Assembly (NCBI GenBank): GCA_965215755.1
Contig: OZ244119.1
Location: 4,588,001 to 4,652,000 of the forward strand
Direction: 5' to 3'
Source: Tectiglobus sp965215755
Lineage (GTDB): Bacteria; Pseudomonadota; Alphaproteobacteria; Rhizobiales; Hyphomicrobiaceae
DNA: 64,000 bases
The notes beneath the pieces were generated by a model. It did not search any database and was not told where the DNA came from. It was given only the letters and a program-made list of their open reading frames with translations. Within the stretch, counting starts at the first letter, position 1; every line of letters begins with the position of its first letter. The translations under genes and the position numbers were made by a program. This document shows, in pieces, positions 8,942-18,775 of the stretch.

Positions 8942-9733
8942 ATGAAAATTGCGACCTGGAATATAAACGGTGTCAAAGCACGTCACGACGTGCTGGTGCG
9001 GTGGCTTCAGGAAGCGACGCCGGATGTCGCCTGCCTGCAGGAAATCAAGTCCGTCGACGAGGGCTTTCCTTCGGACGTCTTTGAAGGCATGGGCTACAAT
9101 GTGGTTGTCCATGGACAGAAGGGTTTCAACGGGGTCGCTATTCTATCGAAAACGCCACCTGAGGACGTCCGCAAGGGGCTTCCCGGTGATGAAGAGGATG
9201 TCCAGTCCCGCTATCTCGAAGCCGTGTTCCCGACACCAGATGGCAGCGTTGTGCGTGTCGCTTGTATCTATCTCCCGAATGGCAATCCGATTGAGACCGA
9301 GAAGTTTCCATACAAACTCGGCTGGATGGAGAGGCTTGAGCGTCATGCCAGACTTTTGCTCGAGCTTGAGGAGCCATTGCTGCTGACCGGCGATTATAAT
9401 GTCATCCCGGAAGTCGAAGATTGCGTCTCACCGGACAGATGGGCCAATGACGCGCTCTATCAGCCAGAAAGCAGGGATGCGTTCAAGCGCCTCAAGAACC
9501 TGGGGCTCGTCGATGCGGTGCGGGCCTGCGATGCGGCTGCTCAGACTTATACGTTTTGGGACTACCAGGCGGGCGCCTGGCAAAAGAATAATGGTATTCG
9601 AATAGACCATTTGCTGCTGTCGTGTCAGGCGGCGGACAAACTCTCAACGGTCGGCATCGACAAGCACACGCGCAGCTGGGAGCGTCCGTCGGATCACGTT
9701 CCAGTCTGGGTTGAGTTGGATACCGCTGCATAA
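8942..9733 (+). CDS. xth: Exodeoxyribonuclease III (AP endonuclease)
   Basis: Base-excision repair nuclease with AP-endonuclease and 3'-5' exonuclease activity. The 263-residue product has the exonuclease III/EEP fold motifs: Asn7 in ATWNINGVKAR, Glu34 in CLQEIKS, the GDYN motif (about 148-151) with catalytic Asp and Asn, and Asp251-His252 in SDHVPVW. It is the full family length and is probably co-transcribed with erpA. It ends 82 bases before a convergent gene. Confidence 0.95.
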   Translation: MKIATWNINGVKARHDVLVRWLQEATPDVACLQEIKSVDEGFPSDVFEGMGYNVVVHGQKGFNGVAILSKTPPEDVRKGLPGDEEDVQSRYLEAVFPTPDGSVVRVACIYLPNGNPIETEKFPYKLGWMERLERHARLLLELEEPLLLTGDYNVIPEVEDCVSPDRWANDALYQPESRDAFKRLKNLGLVDAVRACDAAAQTYTFWDYQAGAWQKNNGIRIDHLLLSCQAADKLSTVGIDKHTRSWERPSDHVPVWVELDTAA

Positions 9734-9815
9734 GACGGCATCTTCACAGTCAACCATCGCAACAGACTGAAGCTACGAGAAAAACTGGATTATGGGGTGA
9801 TCGCGTCCAACTTAG

Positions 9816-10841
9816 CTAGTTGCCGCGTGACGCTCCACGGCCTTCGACGTTGCGGTATCCATTCCCGACCGTCGATCCGTAATTGAATGTAGTCCCACCG
9901 GAAGGCTTGGACGGTTTGCCGTCGCCAGCGACGATATTTTCCGGTTGAATACGGCGCACGGTTTCCCCATTAGAACACGTTCTGACCGCGCCAGCATAAA
10001 GGCTGCTCAGACTGTCTTCCCGGCGGCTTGGCTGCGCGCGACCATATTTGTTGCGCCAACTCGCAACCATTCCCGTCACTTCCTGCCGGACGCTTTGGTT
10101 TGCGCCACAGAAAATCGTCTGGTGTATATCTTCAATCCAGACCCGGTCCTCTAATGGCGCATTCTCGATGGCAACCGTAACAAGTGCCAATGCGCGCACT
10201 GCATTCTGTTTTGTGTACTTGCCACGCCAGTACAGATCCGCGAGGAATGCCTGGGCGCCCGGATGACCTCTCCGGGACAGGTTGGCTAACCAATGCAGCG
10301 CAATCGGGATAGACCTGCGAATCCCATCACCAGTTAAGCGCAGCTTCGCCAATTCAAACTGCGCGTCCTCATCGTTGAAGAAGGTCGCGGAGTGGTGGAA
10401 ATACTCGACTGCCCGGGTGACATCTGAGCGTAAACCTATGGACGGCAGGCCATCTCTCACATACCTCGCGAGTCGTGTGAGAGCGTTGGCTACACGCCGT
10501 GCCCGGCTGTAGTCAGCGGGGTCAATGTCGGCGTGGTCGTCTACAAAGTGCCGTAACAGGTGAAAAGCTTTGCCGTGGTCCGTGTAAGCACCATTGTTGT
10601 CGGCGTAGATGCGGGCAAGGTAGTAGCGGGCCGGAAATACCTGGTGTTGTCGGGCAAACTTCAGCGCCGGGATCGCGAGTTCGAAATTTCCAGTGCGGAA
10701 CGCCGCCATGCCTTGTTCAAGTGCCGCTCGTTCCGACTTGAAGCGCAACTCGGCCTGAGATGGCGAAACGACCAACATGGTCGCGCCGGCGATGAGCAGT
10801 TTCTTCAACCAATTCAACTGTTTCGATCCTATTTTCGTCAT
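9816..10841 (-). CDS. Exported SEL1/TPR-like repeat protein
   Basis: From the ATG at 10841 the product is 341 residues. It has a signal peptide (basic MTKIGSKQLNWLKK, then a hydrophobic stretch ending around SPSQAE). SEL1-like helical repeats follow, visible as 'AVEYFHHSATFFNDEDAQFELAKL' and 'ALHWLANLSRRGHPGAQAFLADLY'. SEL1 repeats mediate protein-protein contacts, often at the envelope; no enzymatic motif is present. The frame stays open upstream to 11003, but that extension is basic and would bury the signal peptide, so I prefer 10841. The C-terminal ~40 residues are Gly/Ser/Asn-rich. Confidence 0.7.
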   Translation of the reverse strand: MTKIGSKQLNWLKKLLIAGATMLVVSPSQAELRFKSERAALEQGMAAFRTGNFELAIPALKFARQHQVFPARYYLARIYADNNGAYTDHGKAFHLLRHFVDDHADIDPADYSRARRVANALTRLARYVRDGLPSIGLRSDVTRAVEYFHHSATFFNDEDAQFELAKLRLTGDGIRRSIPIALHWLANLSRRGHPGAQAFLADLYWRGKYTKQNAVRALALVTVAIENAPLEDRVWIEDIHQTIFCGANQSVRQEVTGMVASWRNKYGRAQPSRREDSLSSLYAGAVRTCSNGETVRRIQPENIVAGDGKPSKPSGGTTFNYGSTVGNGYRNVEGRGASRGN

Positions 10842-11252
10842 CCGCACTCGAAACAAATCATACCGGTACCGCTTTCGACGATCCGCTAAGGCTGAATAAT
10901 AGGCAAATGCCGTTATACCCGCTCTCAAGCTCCTTGAAAGGGAGCATTGTGCGAGCGGTAAACATGTGGGAACCTCAAACGCTGCATAGCGCACGCGGCC
11001 CACTAGGCCTCATTCAGTGAGCAGGACCCTGATCTCATTTTGTGGCCCTAAAGTGGCATACCTCGTTGATTTCGTTGCCATTCTGCCACAACAATCGTGT
11101 TCTATCTCTGCAGTACACAGGTCTCTTCTGTTGCTGGCTTTGTAGCTGCACTTAAGTGAATGCCCTACAGACTGGGGCCGAGCGGTCGCTAGCAGATGGA
11201 ATATGGTTAATTTTCTGAAATCCTATCTCGACGACGAAATTGGGCACCATAA
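10842..11252. other. 411-base intergenic region between divergent genes
   Basis: It separates the minus-strand SEL1-like gene from the plus-strand M48 peptidase gene and presumably holds both promoters. A small hairpin-capable sequence, GCTCC ttgaaag GGAGC, lies near 10930. I found no convincing -35/-10 pair, RNA gene or ORF with codon character. The M48 ATG lacks a clear Shine-Dalgarno sequence. Confidence 0.4.
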
Positions 11253-12374
11253 ATGAGTTTGGACGACAGTCAGCGCTGGACAGGCCGCTTCTACAACAGA
11301 GATTACCCAAACGGTATGGCGGTACGTGTCCATCTGACCGAACGGGGGGTCGTCATTGGGGAGACGAGCGATTCTGATCAATTGGTCTGGCCTTTTGGGG
11401 CCCTGCAGGCTGAACCGCTCCTGACATCAACGTCGAAAGCAGCCACGATAACCTACCACTATATGCCGGATGTGCGATTGGAAGTCTCATCGCCGGCATT
11501 CATCGCACGGCTAACGCAGTGGGCCCCCCAGGTCGCGGCATCACATCGAACCTGGAGCTATCTGAAGATGGCGGCATGGGGAGCCGTAGCAGCAGTTATG
11601 GTGTGGCTGGTCGTTGCTGCCGTGAATTCGCAGCCGGCCCGATGGGTTGCCGGGCTGGTTCCCACAGAAACGCGCCAGAGCCTTGGCCGCACGGTCCTTG
11701 GCTCAATGGCAGGACGCTATCGCGCATGCACGGGCCGGGCAGGTCGCGAAGTCCTGCGTGGCCTCAAAGTGCGTCTCATCGGCAACCAAGGAGCGGGCGT
11801 TCAGTATAACGTCACCGTCGTCGATTGGTCACTTGTCAACGCGTTCGCTGCCCCTGGCGGACAGATCCTGCTGACCAACGGCCTCATTCAGGCTGCGAGG
11901 TCTGCGGAAGAAGTTGCAGGCGTCCTCGCGCATGAAATTGGTCACAGTATCGAGTTGCATCCGGAAGCCGGCATTGTTCGTGCTGTTGGACTGTCTGCTG
12001 CGATCGATCTCCTGACGGGAGGAGGCGGCACTCTGGCTGGTGCTGGCAATTGGCTCCTGCGCAACAGCTACGCTCGGCAGGATGAGCGCTCAGCGGACCA
12101 ACAAGCGCTTAGTCTCCTCCGACAGGCCGGGATTAGCCAGACTGGTTTGGTCGCGTTTTTTGACCGTATCGGGCGCGGCTCGGATCAAAGCAACAACACG
12201 ATTGGGGGCTTGTTTCGGACCCACCCTTACCCGCAGGAGCGTGCTGCCCGTGTCCGCCGGTCTGAGCGCTATCCAACACAACCAGCTATGAGCGATACTG
12301 ATTGGCGGTCGCTGCGCCGGATCTGCGATGAAACCCAATCGCTGGAGGAAAGCTTGAAGTCAAAACCTGAGTGA
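11253..12374 (+). CDS. M48 family zinc metallopeptidase, membrane-anchored
   Basis: The 373-residue product has an N-terminal soluble domain of ~100 residues (beta-rich, similar to the DUF7092-type region found on such proteins). A transmembrane helix at about 105-126 follows, then an M48 Ste24/HtpX-like peptidase domain. The zinc motif is HEIGH at 227-231, with the third ligand Glu278 in 'RQDERSADQQAL'. A tail of basic and acidic residues ends the protein. The predicted role is periplasmic or inner-membrane protein quality control of the BepA/YggG type, an inference from family. It is on the plus strand alone, 285 bases ahead of the DUF2939 gene. Confidence 0.88.
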   Translation: MSLDDSQRWTGRFYNRDYPNGMAVRVHLTERGVVIGETSDSDQLVWPFGALQAEPLLTSTSKAATITYHYMPDVRLEVSSPAFIARLTQWAPQVAASHRTWSYLKMAAWGAVAAVMVWLVVAAVNSQPARWVAGLVPTETRQSLGRTVLGSMAGRYRACTGRAGREVLRGLKVRLIGNQGAGVQYNVTVVDWSLVNAFAAPGGQILLTNGLIQAARSAEEVAGVLAHEIGHSIELHPEAGIVRAVGLSAAIDLLTGGGGTLAGAGNWLLRNSYARQDERSADQQALSLLRQAGISQTGLVAFFDRIGRGSDQSNNTIGGLFRTHPYPQERAARVRRSERYPTQPAMSDTDWRSLRRICDETQSLEESLKSKPE

Positions 12375-12659
12375 CAGCTCTGACCTATTTGAAACTGTCA
12401 CCGCTCGATATTCTCAACGCTATCAGCAGCTATCGGGCTTTGCCAAACTCCAGGGTGACTTTGGTCTTTGATTAAGTTTCAGCGGCATGAGCGAGGCCGC
12501 CGCCACTTGCAGCGGCAAGAATGAGGCGGACTCGTTCCAGACTGCACAAACATATTCTCTCAATGACAACATCAGTTGGTCACCGTTCGACCGTTCGCCA
12601 GCCTGAATTCGATGCAAGATGAACATCGACTAAATAGTGTCTTCACGGGAGGGTCGATC

Positions 12660-13322
12660 ATGAAAGGTCTTATGACCAAGCTCTTGCTGGCAGTGATCAT
12701 GATGGGTGGCTCGCTTTATCTCGCCTCTCCGTTTTATGCCGCGTGGTCCATCCGACAGGCTATGAAGACAGATGATGTTGCCACGCTGCAGCAGAAGGTG
12801 GAGTGGACCAGCGTCAGGACTTCGTTGCGGCAGTCCATTGCGCAACACGCACAGTTGCTACCAGCAGCGATCGCAGAGGGTCGTAAAGTGCGCCCGACGA
12901 TGTGGCAGCGGATCAAGGCAGTCTTTGGAGCCAGTATGCTGGACCGCTTCATGGATCGCTACATTACGCCCACCGGCCTCCCAAAACTCTATCGTCTTAA
13001 GACCGGCTACCGGACACAAGTGACAGGCCTGCCACGCGATGAGGCACTTCCCGTTGGCCAGCGGGTTGGTAGCCTTCTCAGTCGCATTCACCGCGCCGAA
13101 TTCAAAAGCCTTAGTCGCGTTGAATTTGAAATCGAGGACCGCGATCAACCAGATCGCCGGATCATAGCCGAGATGACGCTGTCGGGGTTTGAATGGAAAT
13201 TGACGCGGCTGACGGTGCAATCCATCCCCGTTTCCAATGCATTGGACGACGATGAAGCCAGGCAAATGGCAGACGATATTAAGAATGGCCGCCTCTACTT
13301 CGCCAGCCAATCGGGCGCTTGA
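12660..13322 (+). CDS. DUF2939 family exported/membrane protein
   Basis: From ATG 12660 (preceded by GGGAGGG, seven bases upstream) the product is 220 residues. A hydrophobic N-terminal segment at ~5-25 (signal or anchor) is followed by the DUF2939 pattern 'YAAWSIRQAMKTDDVATLQQ...VEWTSVRTSLRQS', seen in small proteobacterial envelope proteins. No catalytic motif is visible and function is unknown. A longer frame to 12576 exists, but the ribosome site and signal sequence both favour 12660. Confidence 0.75.
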   Translation: MKGLMTKLLLAVIMMGGSLYLASPFYAAWSIRQAMKTDDVATLQQKVEWTSVRTSLRQSIAQHAQLLPAAIAEGRKVRPTMWQRIKAVFGASMLDRFMDRYITPTGLPKLYRLKTGYRTQVTGLPRDEALPVGQRVGSLLSRIHRAEFKSLSRVEFEIEDRDQPDRRIIAEMTLSGFEWKLTRLTVQSIPVSNALDDDEARQMADDIKNGRLYFASQSGA

Positions 13323-13434
13323 GCTGCACGCCACGCCTTGTCGGTGATCGTCCAGCTTCGCAGCGCGTTGAAGGGGAATGTCAGCAGACTTCGCTGACGA
13401 TAGCATTGCTATTCAGGCCCGGCGCATCTGAGCG

Positions 13435-14085
13435 TCATGTCTTCGGATTGACCGCTTTCTCAACGGCCTCCGCCAAAGCCAGATCCTGCTCGCTGCCATC
13501 CATCCGAAGGCCAGTGACAACACCGTTTTGATCAGGCTGTTGCCGGTTTTGACTGAGCTTCTTCTTGCCTTCGATCCGCGCGATCTCAAACCGAATGCCG
13601 ACAATTCCGCGGAGCATGACCTGCACATAGTCTTCTGGCGCATCGTCAAGGGCCCAAGGCACAGCGCGTCCTTGTTCCTGCTGGTCACTCAGTTCTGCGA
13701 CGTGGTCGCGTAATTCCCCCACGTCTTTCATGGTCCGACAAGTCCCGTAAACATGAACAGCAGAGTAGTTCCAGGTCGGCACGACTTTGCCGTCTTTGGC
13801 TTTTCTGGGGTACCATCCTGGATGAATGTAGCCATTCGCGCCGGAGTAAATCAGCAACGCCTCGACACCGCCTTCACGAAACACCCGCCAGTGTTCGTTC
13901 GGTCGTGCAATGTGCGCTTCGATCTGTCCGAGCTGTCCGACTTCTGGTTTTAAGACGGTCGGCAAATGCGTCGCGACCAGCCCTTTGTCGGTGCTGTGTG
14001 AGATTAAGACAGCGAATGGATTGGCTTGGATGAATCGACGGATCTCATCTTGATCGTCCATCAGAAAGTGATCTGGAACCCACAT
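13435..14085 (-). CDS. FMN-binding negative transcriptional regulator, PaiB-like
   Basis: The 216-residue product matches the PaiB/YqiK-like flavin-binding split-barrel family. Visible stretches are 'ANPFAVLISH' and 'ATHLPTVL' near the start, GYIHPGWYP in the middle and 'VPTWNYSAVHVYG' next. The family-typical end is 'MLRGIVGIRFEIARIEGKKK' then LSQNR. PaiB represses sporulation/protease genes in Bacillus; proteobacterial members are poorly defined and may be FMN-dependent enzymes. It is a single gene, convergent with the DUF2939 gene. Confidence 0.85.
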   Translation of the reverse strand: MWVPDHFLMDDQDEIRRFIQANPFAVLISHSTDKGLVATHLPTVLKPEVGQLGQIEAHIARPNEHWRVFREGGVEALLIYSGANGYIHPGWYPRKAKDGKVVPTWNYSAVHVYGTCRTMKDVGELRDHVAELSDQQEQGRAVPWALDDAPEDYVQVMLRGIVGIRFEIARIEGKKKLSQNRQQPDQNGVVTGLRMDGSEQDLALAEAVEKAVNPKT

Positions 14086-14183
14086 CCGTCGGCACTCCTA
14101 TTATTTGCTGCCTGCTGGTTAACCTTGATCACCTCGCCGCGCATTGGAACCATTCGAGCCGTTCAAGCTGACAGTGCAGAATT

Positions 14184-14223
14184 GAGCGCCTCCAAAAAGC
14201 AACTAAGCCAGATGGAGGCGCTC
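14184..14223 (-). terminator. Perfect 11-bp hairpin downstream of valS
   Basis: GAGCGCCTCCA (14184-14194) and TGGAGGCGCTC (14213-14223) are exact inverted repeats with an 18-base spacer, about 80 bases past the valS stop and ahead of the paiB-like gene on the same strand. There is no U-run after the stem on either strand. It may be a Rho-type end, an RNA 3' stabiliser or a read-through attenuator rather than a classical intrinsic terminator. Confidence 0.35.
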
Positions 14224-14303
14224 TGGTCGATCAGTCGTGAGCCCATTTGGCAGTCAGTTCACCTACCCAGACCGAAACACGCGTTGTCAGCTGGTGCGAT
14301 TTG

Positions 14304-17084
14304 TTAGGCCGCTGCTTCTAAGCGCTTGAGCGCGGCCTCGAAGCGCTCGATCTGGCCTTGGAAATCTGTTTTCCGCTCTCGGTTCTCCTCGACGACTGCT
14401 TCCGGAGCCCTGCTGACAAAATTCGGGTTGGCCAGTTTGGAATCGATCTTTGCGATCTCAGACTTAGCTTTGTCGATTTCCTTATTCAGGCGTGCCCGTT
14501 CTGCATCCATATCGATGATGCCAGCTAGTGGTAGTGCGGCGGTCGTTTCATCAAACACAATAGCCGCTGCCCCATTGGACGCCGCATCTACGAAGTTGAT
14601 ACGCTCCAGACGCGCCATCCGCTCGATTGTTTCTTCGTGCGCATCGGCGCGGGCGCGCTGTTCGTCACTCACCCCAATCAGTTCCAGAGTTATTTTAGCG
14701 CCAGCGGGCACATTCATCTCAGCACGTACCGAGCGTACTTCACTCACAAGCTTGATGACCCAGCCGATTTCACGATCTGCAGCGTCGTCGATCAAACCGG
14801 AAGGCTGTGGCCATGCTGAGATTGCCAGAAGACTTTCACGTCTTGGTCCGTGCTCGGCGACGCGCTCCCACAACTCCTCGGTGATGAAAGGCATGAAGGG
14901 ATGCAGAAGCTTCAAGATCTCATCACGAACCCAGGCAGTCATTGCCCGTGTCTCTATAATGTCATCTGAGTCAGCGCCATTGACAATCGGCTTAATCAGT
15001 TCGAGATACCAATCGCAGAAGACACCCCAGACAAATTCGTACGCAGATGAGGCCGCGTCGTTGAACCGGTAAGCTTCGATGGCCGATGTGACTGAGGCAA
15101 TCGCGCGCTCGGTCTCACCCGCAATCCACCGGTTCACCGTATGCTTGGCGGACTTTGGATCGAAATCCTCGCGGGTGACGCATTCGTTCATTTCTGCGAA
15201 GCGCGCCGCGTTCCAAAGCTTGGTTGCGAAGTTGCGATAGCCTTCAACACGGCTTTCGGTCAGCTTGACGTCGCGCCCCTGTGTCGTCAGGGCCGTCAGC
15301 GTGAAGCGCAGGGCATCTGCCCCATACTTGTCGATCAGCTCAAGCGGGTCGATGACATTGCCGATCGACTTCGACATCTTCCGGCCCTTCTCATCGCGGA
15401 CCAGGCCATGAATATAGACGTCACGGAATGGAACATCGTCCATGTAATGCAATGACTGCATCATCATCCGGGCAACCCAGAAAAAGATGATGTCGAACCC
15501 GGTGACCAGGCAGCTCGTTGGATAGTAGCGCTTGAGCTCGGCAGTTTCGTCGGGCCAGCCCAATGTAGAGAACGCCCACAAACCTGACGAGAACCACGTA
15601 TCGAGCACGTCAGGATCACGGGTGAGAGGTTCATCCTTGCCGTAATGGGCCTTGGCATCCGCCTCAGCTGCAGCCTGATCGAGAGCAACGAAGAGCTTAC
15701 CGTCAGGTCCGTACCAGGCCGGGATTTGATGCCCCCACCAAAGCTGGCGTGAAATACACCAGGGCTGAATATTCTCCAGCCAGCGGAAGTAATCCGCTGC
15801 ATACTTCTCAGGATGGAAGGTTGTTTTGCCTTCCCTGACGGCGGCTAACGCCGGCTTTGCCAGCGTGGCTGCATCGACATACCACTGATCCGTCAGCCAT
15901 GGTTCGATGATGGCATCACCGCGCTGCGCATGGGGAACAGAATGGGTGTGGGGCTCGATCTTTTCGAGCAATCCCAATTCGTGGAGATCGGCAACAACCC
16001 GCTTTCTCGCCTCGAACCGATCGAGGCCCTGATAGGCGTCGGGTGCATTGCTGTTGAGTGTGCCATTGGCTTCAAAGATATTGACAACTTCGAGGTTCGT
16101 GCGCTTGCCGACATCCCAGTCGTTGAAATCGTGCGCCGGCGTGATCTTGACCGCTCCCGTGCCTTTCTCAGGATCCGCGTAGGTATCACCAACGACCGGA
16201 ATATCCCTTCCCGTTAAAGGCAAGGCGACCTTGCTGCCAATCAGTTCGGCCAGCGTGACGTTTTCAGGGTGAATAGCTACGCCGGTGTCGCCCAGCATCG
16301 TCTCAGGCCGGGTGGTCCCAACTACGAGATAAGTTGATTTGTCGGCAGGATCGTAAGTGCGGCCCGACAACGGATAGCGCAGATAGTACATATGACCACT
16401 GGAATCGCGGTCCAGGATCTTGTTCAGCGCGGCTGAATCAAAGGCAACTGCATTGCCCTCTTTGTCCGTTTCGCCGATTTCCCACTTGAACTTGCCGGTG
16501 TGATCGCGAGATTCAACCTCGAGATCAGAGACTGCAGATTGGAAATCCGGATCCCAGTTGACCAGCCGCTTGTCCTTGTAGATCAGTCCGTCGTTATAAA
16601 GATCAACAAAGACCTTGAGCACGGCGCGCGACAGACCCTCGTCCATCGTGAACCGCTCGCGTGACCAATCACACGAGGCGCCGAGCCTTTTGAGCTGATT
16701 GACGATCGCGCCACCGGACTCAGATTTCCACTTCCAAACTTCACTGAGAAAATTCTCGCGTCCGAGGTCTCGATAATTGATCTGCTTGTCGGCGAGTTGG
16801 CGTGTGACGACAAGCTGGGTCGCAATCCCGGCATGGTCCATACCTGGCTGCCATAAGACATCGCGGCCACGCATACGCTCAAACCGGCACAGCACATCCT
16901 GCAAGGTGTTGTTCAGGGCATGGCCCATGTGAAGTGAGCCAGTCACATTCGGAGGCGGAATAACGATAGAATAAGGCTCCGCATCCTGCCGGTCGGGGCG
17001 GCCGCACTTGAATGCTTCAGCCTCCTCCCAACGGCGGTCAATCCGCGTTTCAATTTCCGAGGGCTGGTACGTCTTCTCTAACAT
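14304..17084 (-). CDS. valS: Valyl-tRNA synthetase
   Basis: Class I synthetase charging tRNA-Val, with an editing domain that clears mischarged threonine. The 926-residue product has the HMGH motif at residues 52-55 in 'PPPNVTGSLHMGHALNNT', a KMSKS loop near residue 570 (GRKMSKSIGN) and the CP1 editing domain between them. The anticodon-binding domain follows, and a C-terminal coiled coil rich in Lys/Glu (SEIAKIDSKLANPNFVSRAP) is diagnostic of ValS. It follows popZ on the same strand after 248 bases, as in many alphaproteobacteria. Confidence 0.97.
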   Translation of the reverse strand: MLEKTYQPSEIETRIDRRWEEAEAFKCGRPDRQDAEPYSIVIPPPNVTGSLHMGHALNNTLQDVLCRFERMRGRDVLWQPGMDHAGIATQLVVTRQLADKQINYRDLGRENFLSEVWKWKSESGGAIVNQLKRLGASCDWSRERFTMDEGLSRAVLKVFVDLYNDGLIYKDKRLVNWDPDFQSAVSDLEVESRDHTGKFKWEIGETDKEGNAVAFDSAALNKILDRDSSGHMYYLRYPLSGRTYDPADKSTYLVVGTTRPETMLGDTGVAIHPENVTLAELIGSKVALPLTGRDIPVVGDTYADPEKGTGAVKITPAHDFNDWDVGKRTNLEVVNIFEANGTLNSNAPDAYQGLDRFEARKRVVADLHELGLLEKIEPHTHSVPHAQRGDAIIEPWLTDQWYVDAATLAKPALAAVREGKTTFHPEKYAADYFRWLENIQPWCISRQLWWGHQIPAWYGPDGKLFVALDQAAAEADAKAHYGKDEPLTRDPDVLDTWFSSGLWAFSTLGWPDETAELKRYYPTSCLVTGFDIIFFWVARMMMQSLHYMDDVPFRDVYIHGLVRDEKGRKMSKSIGNVIDPLELIDKYGADALRFTLTALTTQGRDVKLTESRVEGYRNFATKLWNAARFAEMNECVTREDFDPKSAKHTVNRWIAGETERAIASVTSAIEAYRFNDAASSAYEFVWGVFCDWYLELIKPIVNGADSDDIIETRAMTAWVRDEILKLLHPFMPFITEELWERVAEHGPRRESLLAISAWPQPSGLIDDAADREIGWVIKLVSEVRSVRAEMNVPAGAKITLELIGVSDEQRARADAHEETIERMARLERINFVDAASNGAAAIVFDETTAALPLAGIIDMDAERARLNKEIDKAKSEIAKIDSKLANPNFVSRAPEAVVEENRERKTDFQGQIERFEAALKRLEAAA

Positions 17085-17332
17085 TGGGTTTTCGGGCTGT
17101 GTGTTGGTTGGTCCGGCTCCGGTCCTACGCCCCGCCTGATACCGCTGTCAACCAGCACGCAGGACGCCGGCGGCTGGTTTGACGACACTTTGAGCGTATT
17201 TCAGAGCACTGCTGACTGACGAACCGTGGATATGACCGCGCCAGCGGCGGTTGCTGGTCGAGGCCGGCTGTTAAGACATCAACGATATCTCTCAGGAGAT
17301 ATCCGGTTGGCCATAAGCCTACTAGGCCAAGC

Positions 17333-18607
17333 CTATTGCTTGTCAGCCTTCTCTGCCAGAACCTTCTCGACAAGCGCTGGCACGTTTTCTTCCAACCAGC
17401 GATGAACAACCGGTTCGACCAATGCCGCCAGCGCGAGTTCGAGGTCGGCACGAGGCGATACCTCGCTGCCTGAAGCCTGTGGCGCTTGCTGCTCTTGAGG
17501 CTCTGCAGCGGCAACCTTTTTCACGATTTCACTGGCCGGCACTGCGGCTTCGACGGGCGCAACGGTTGGCGTAATCGTCAGGTCAGTTTCCGGCACAAGA
17601 TCTGGCGCTGTCTCCAGAACTGATGTTGTCTCCGGGACTTCCTGATGTGGAAGCATTGGCAATTCAGCCGGAGTTGCCTCATCCTGCGGAGCTTGATCCG
17701 CCGTTTGCGTTTCCGCGCCAAAAATTGTCTCAGCCGGTGTCACGCTCGCCGCCGCCTGAAGCTCTGCCGAACTGTTATGCAGCAGGTCATCCAGACTTGG
17801 TTTGTCGATGTCCGAAGTTTCATCAGTTGCCGGCTCATCTGTGCTTTGGCCAGCGATGGAAATGGCCACGGGTTCCACGCCTGTTGCGGCATTCTTACCG
17901 AATGCCGTCTCCTTTTCGCCAAGTAGTGCCGACATGTCTGGCTCTGACGGTAGTTCCGCCGAGAGCTCAGGCTGCACAGGGGCATCAGACTTGAGGTCCG
18001 GGACATTCGCTGCACCGGAAGTCGCCCGCGCAGCTTCTTCAGAGATAGCATTCGGCAGGCTGTCGGCCAGACCCGGTGTCGATTCCTGTATCGCCTCTGG
18101 CTCAGCAGGACTATCCACCCCTTCGGAAGGCGCCTTAAAGACATCACCACCAACTGTTTCCGCATTATTCGAAGCAGCCTCGCCGCTTTCCGGTGAACCA
18201 GCCAAGCCCCGCAAACGGGCCATCAGTGGCGATTCGTGGTTGCTCTCGGGCTGCGGGAAGGGAGATTTGGCAACCGGAATATCTGTCTGCGCCGTCGACG
18301 CCTGTGCTTCTGGTGCCAGGACACCTGGTTTCGCAGGCGTTCCGAACCCATTTGTTGCGGTGCTTTCCTGTGTGTCGGACTTCGCGACCGACGCTGTTGG
18401 TTCGTCCAAAATGTCAGACAGGTCATCGGTCGGAGGAACTGCGGCATCCGAGTCCGTTGTTTCCGCCTCATCATTTGCCGATGACAGCTGCGGCGCTGTT
18501 GTTTGTTGTGGAGCCTGCGGTGGTTCTTCAGCTATGATTTTTCGGATAGATGCAAGGATTTCTTCCATGCTTTGATCCGCCGATTTTTCAGAATTCTGCA
18601 TCCCCAC
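17333..18607 (-). CDS. popZ: PopZ-type cell-pole organising protein (DUF2497)
   Basis: The 424-residue product has the two conserved ends of PopZ. An N-terminal helix, 'SMEEILASIRKIIAEEPPQ' (~13-31), recruits client proteins. The C-terminal oligomerisation helices end 'LVEPVVHRWLEENVPALVEK' (~393-412). Between them are ~350 residues that are acidic, Pro/Ala/Thr/Glu-rich and very probably disordered, as in PopZ, though the linker is much longer than Caulobacter's (total 177 residues). PopZ forms polar condensates that tether the ParB-origin complex and kinases. The position between tolC and valS is the conserved one. The frame start fits: MGMQNSEKSADQS leads directly into the client helix. Confidence 0.9.
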   Translation of the reverse strand: MGMQNSEKSADQSMEEILASIRKIIAEEPPQAPQQTTAPQLSSANDEAETTDSDAAVPPTDDLSDILDEPTASVAKSDTQESTATNGFGTPAKPGVLAPEAQASTAQTDIPVAKSPFPQPESNHESPLMARLRGLAGSPESGEAASNNAETVGGDVFKAPSEGVDSPAEPEAIQESTPGLADSLPNAISEEAARATSGAANVPDLKSDAPVQPELSAELPSEPDMSALLGEKETAFGKNAATGVEPVAISIAGQSTDEPATDETSDIDKPSLDDLLHNSSAELQAAASVTPAETIFGAETQTADQAPQDEATPAELPMLPHQEVPETTSVLETAPDLVPETDLTITPTVAPVEAAVPASEIVKKVAAAEPQEQQAPQASGSEVSPRADLELALAALVEPVVHRWLEENVPALVEKVLAEKADKQ

Positions 18608-18775
18608 TCGCTCCTAGATACGTCGCATCTCAGCTCACGCCATCACCAGACGGTTTTGCGCCTGATGGTCAAGCTAGCGCAATTCTGCCGCAGCCAACAA
18701 TATTACGGCGCCACATTCACCATTCCTTACCGATCATAAACGGCATTCGTACGGCGAAATGCAATGCAAAAACAA

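Noticed and set aside
13424..13437. GCGCATCTGAGCGTC as a fourth copy of the dispersed motif
   Set aside because: Only ten bases match and an extra G breaks the motif; it overlaps a gene end, so chance is likely.
14304..17084. Isoleucyl- rather than valyl-tRNA synthetase
   Set aside because: The C-terminal coiled coil and 'PPPNVTGSLHMGHALNNT' with KMSKSIGN belong to ValS; IleRS zinc-binding C-terminus is lacking.
17802..18575. 257-codon plus-strand ORF opposite popZ
   Set aside because: It mirrors the low-complexity popZ linker; Ser/Ala/Gly-rich composition comes from the antisense of GAA/GCA-type codons.
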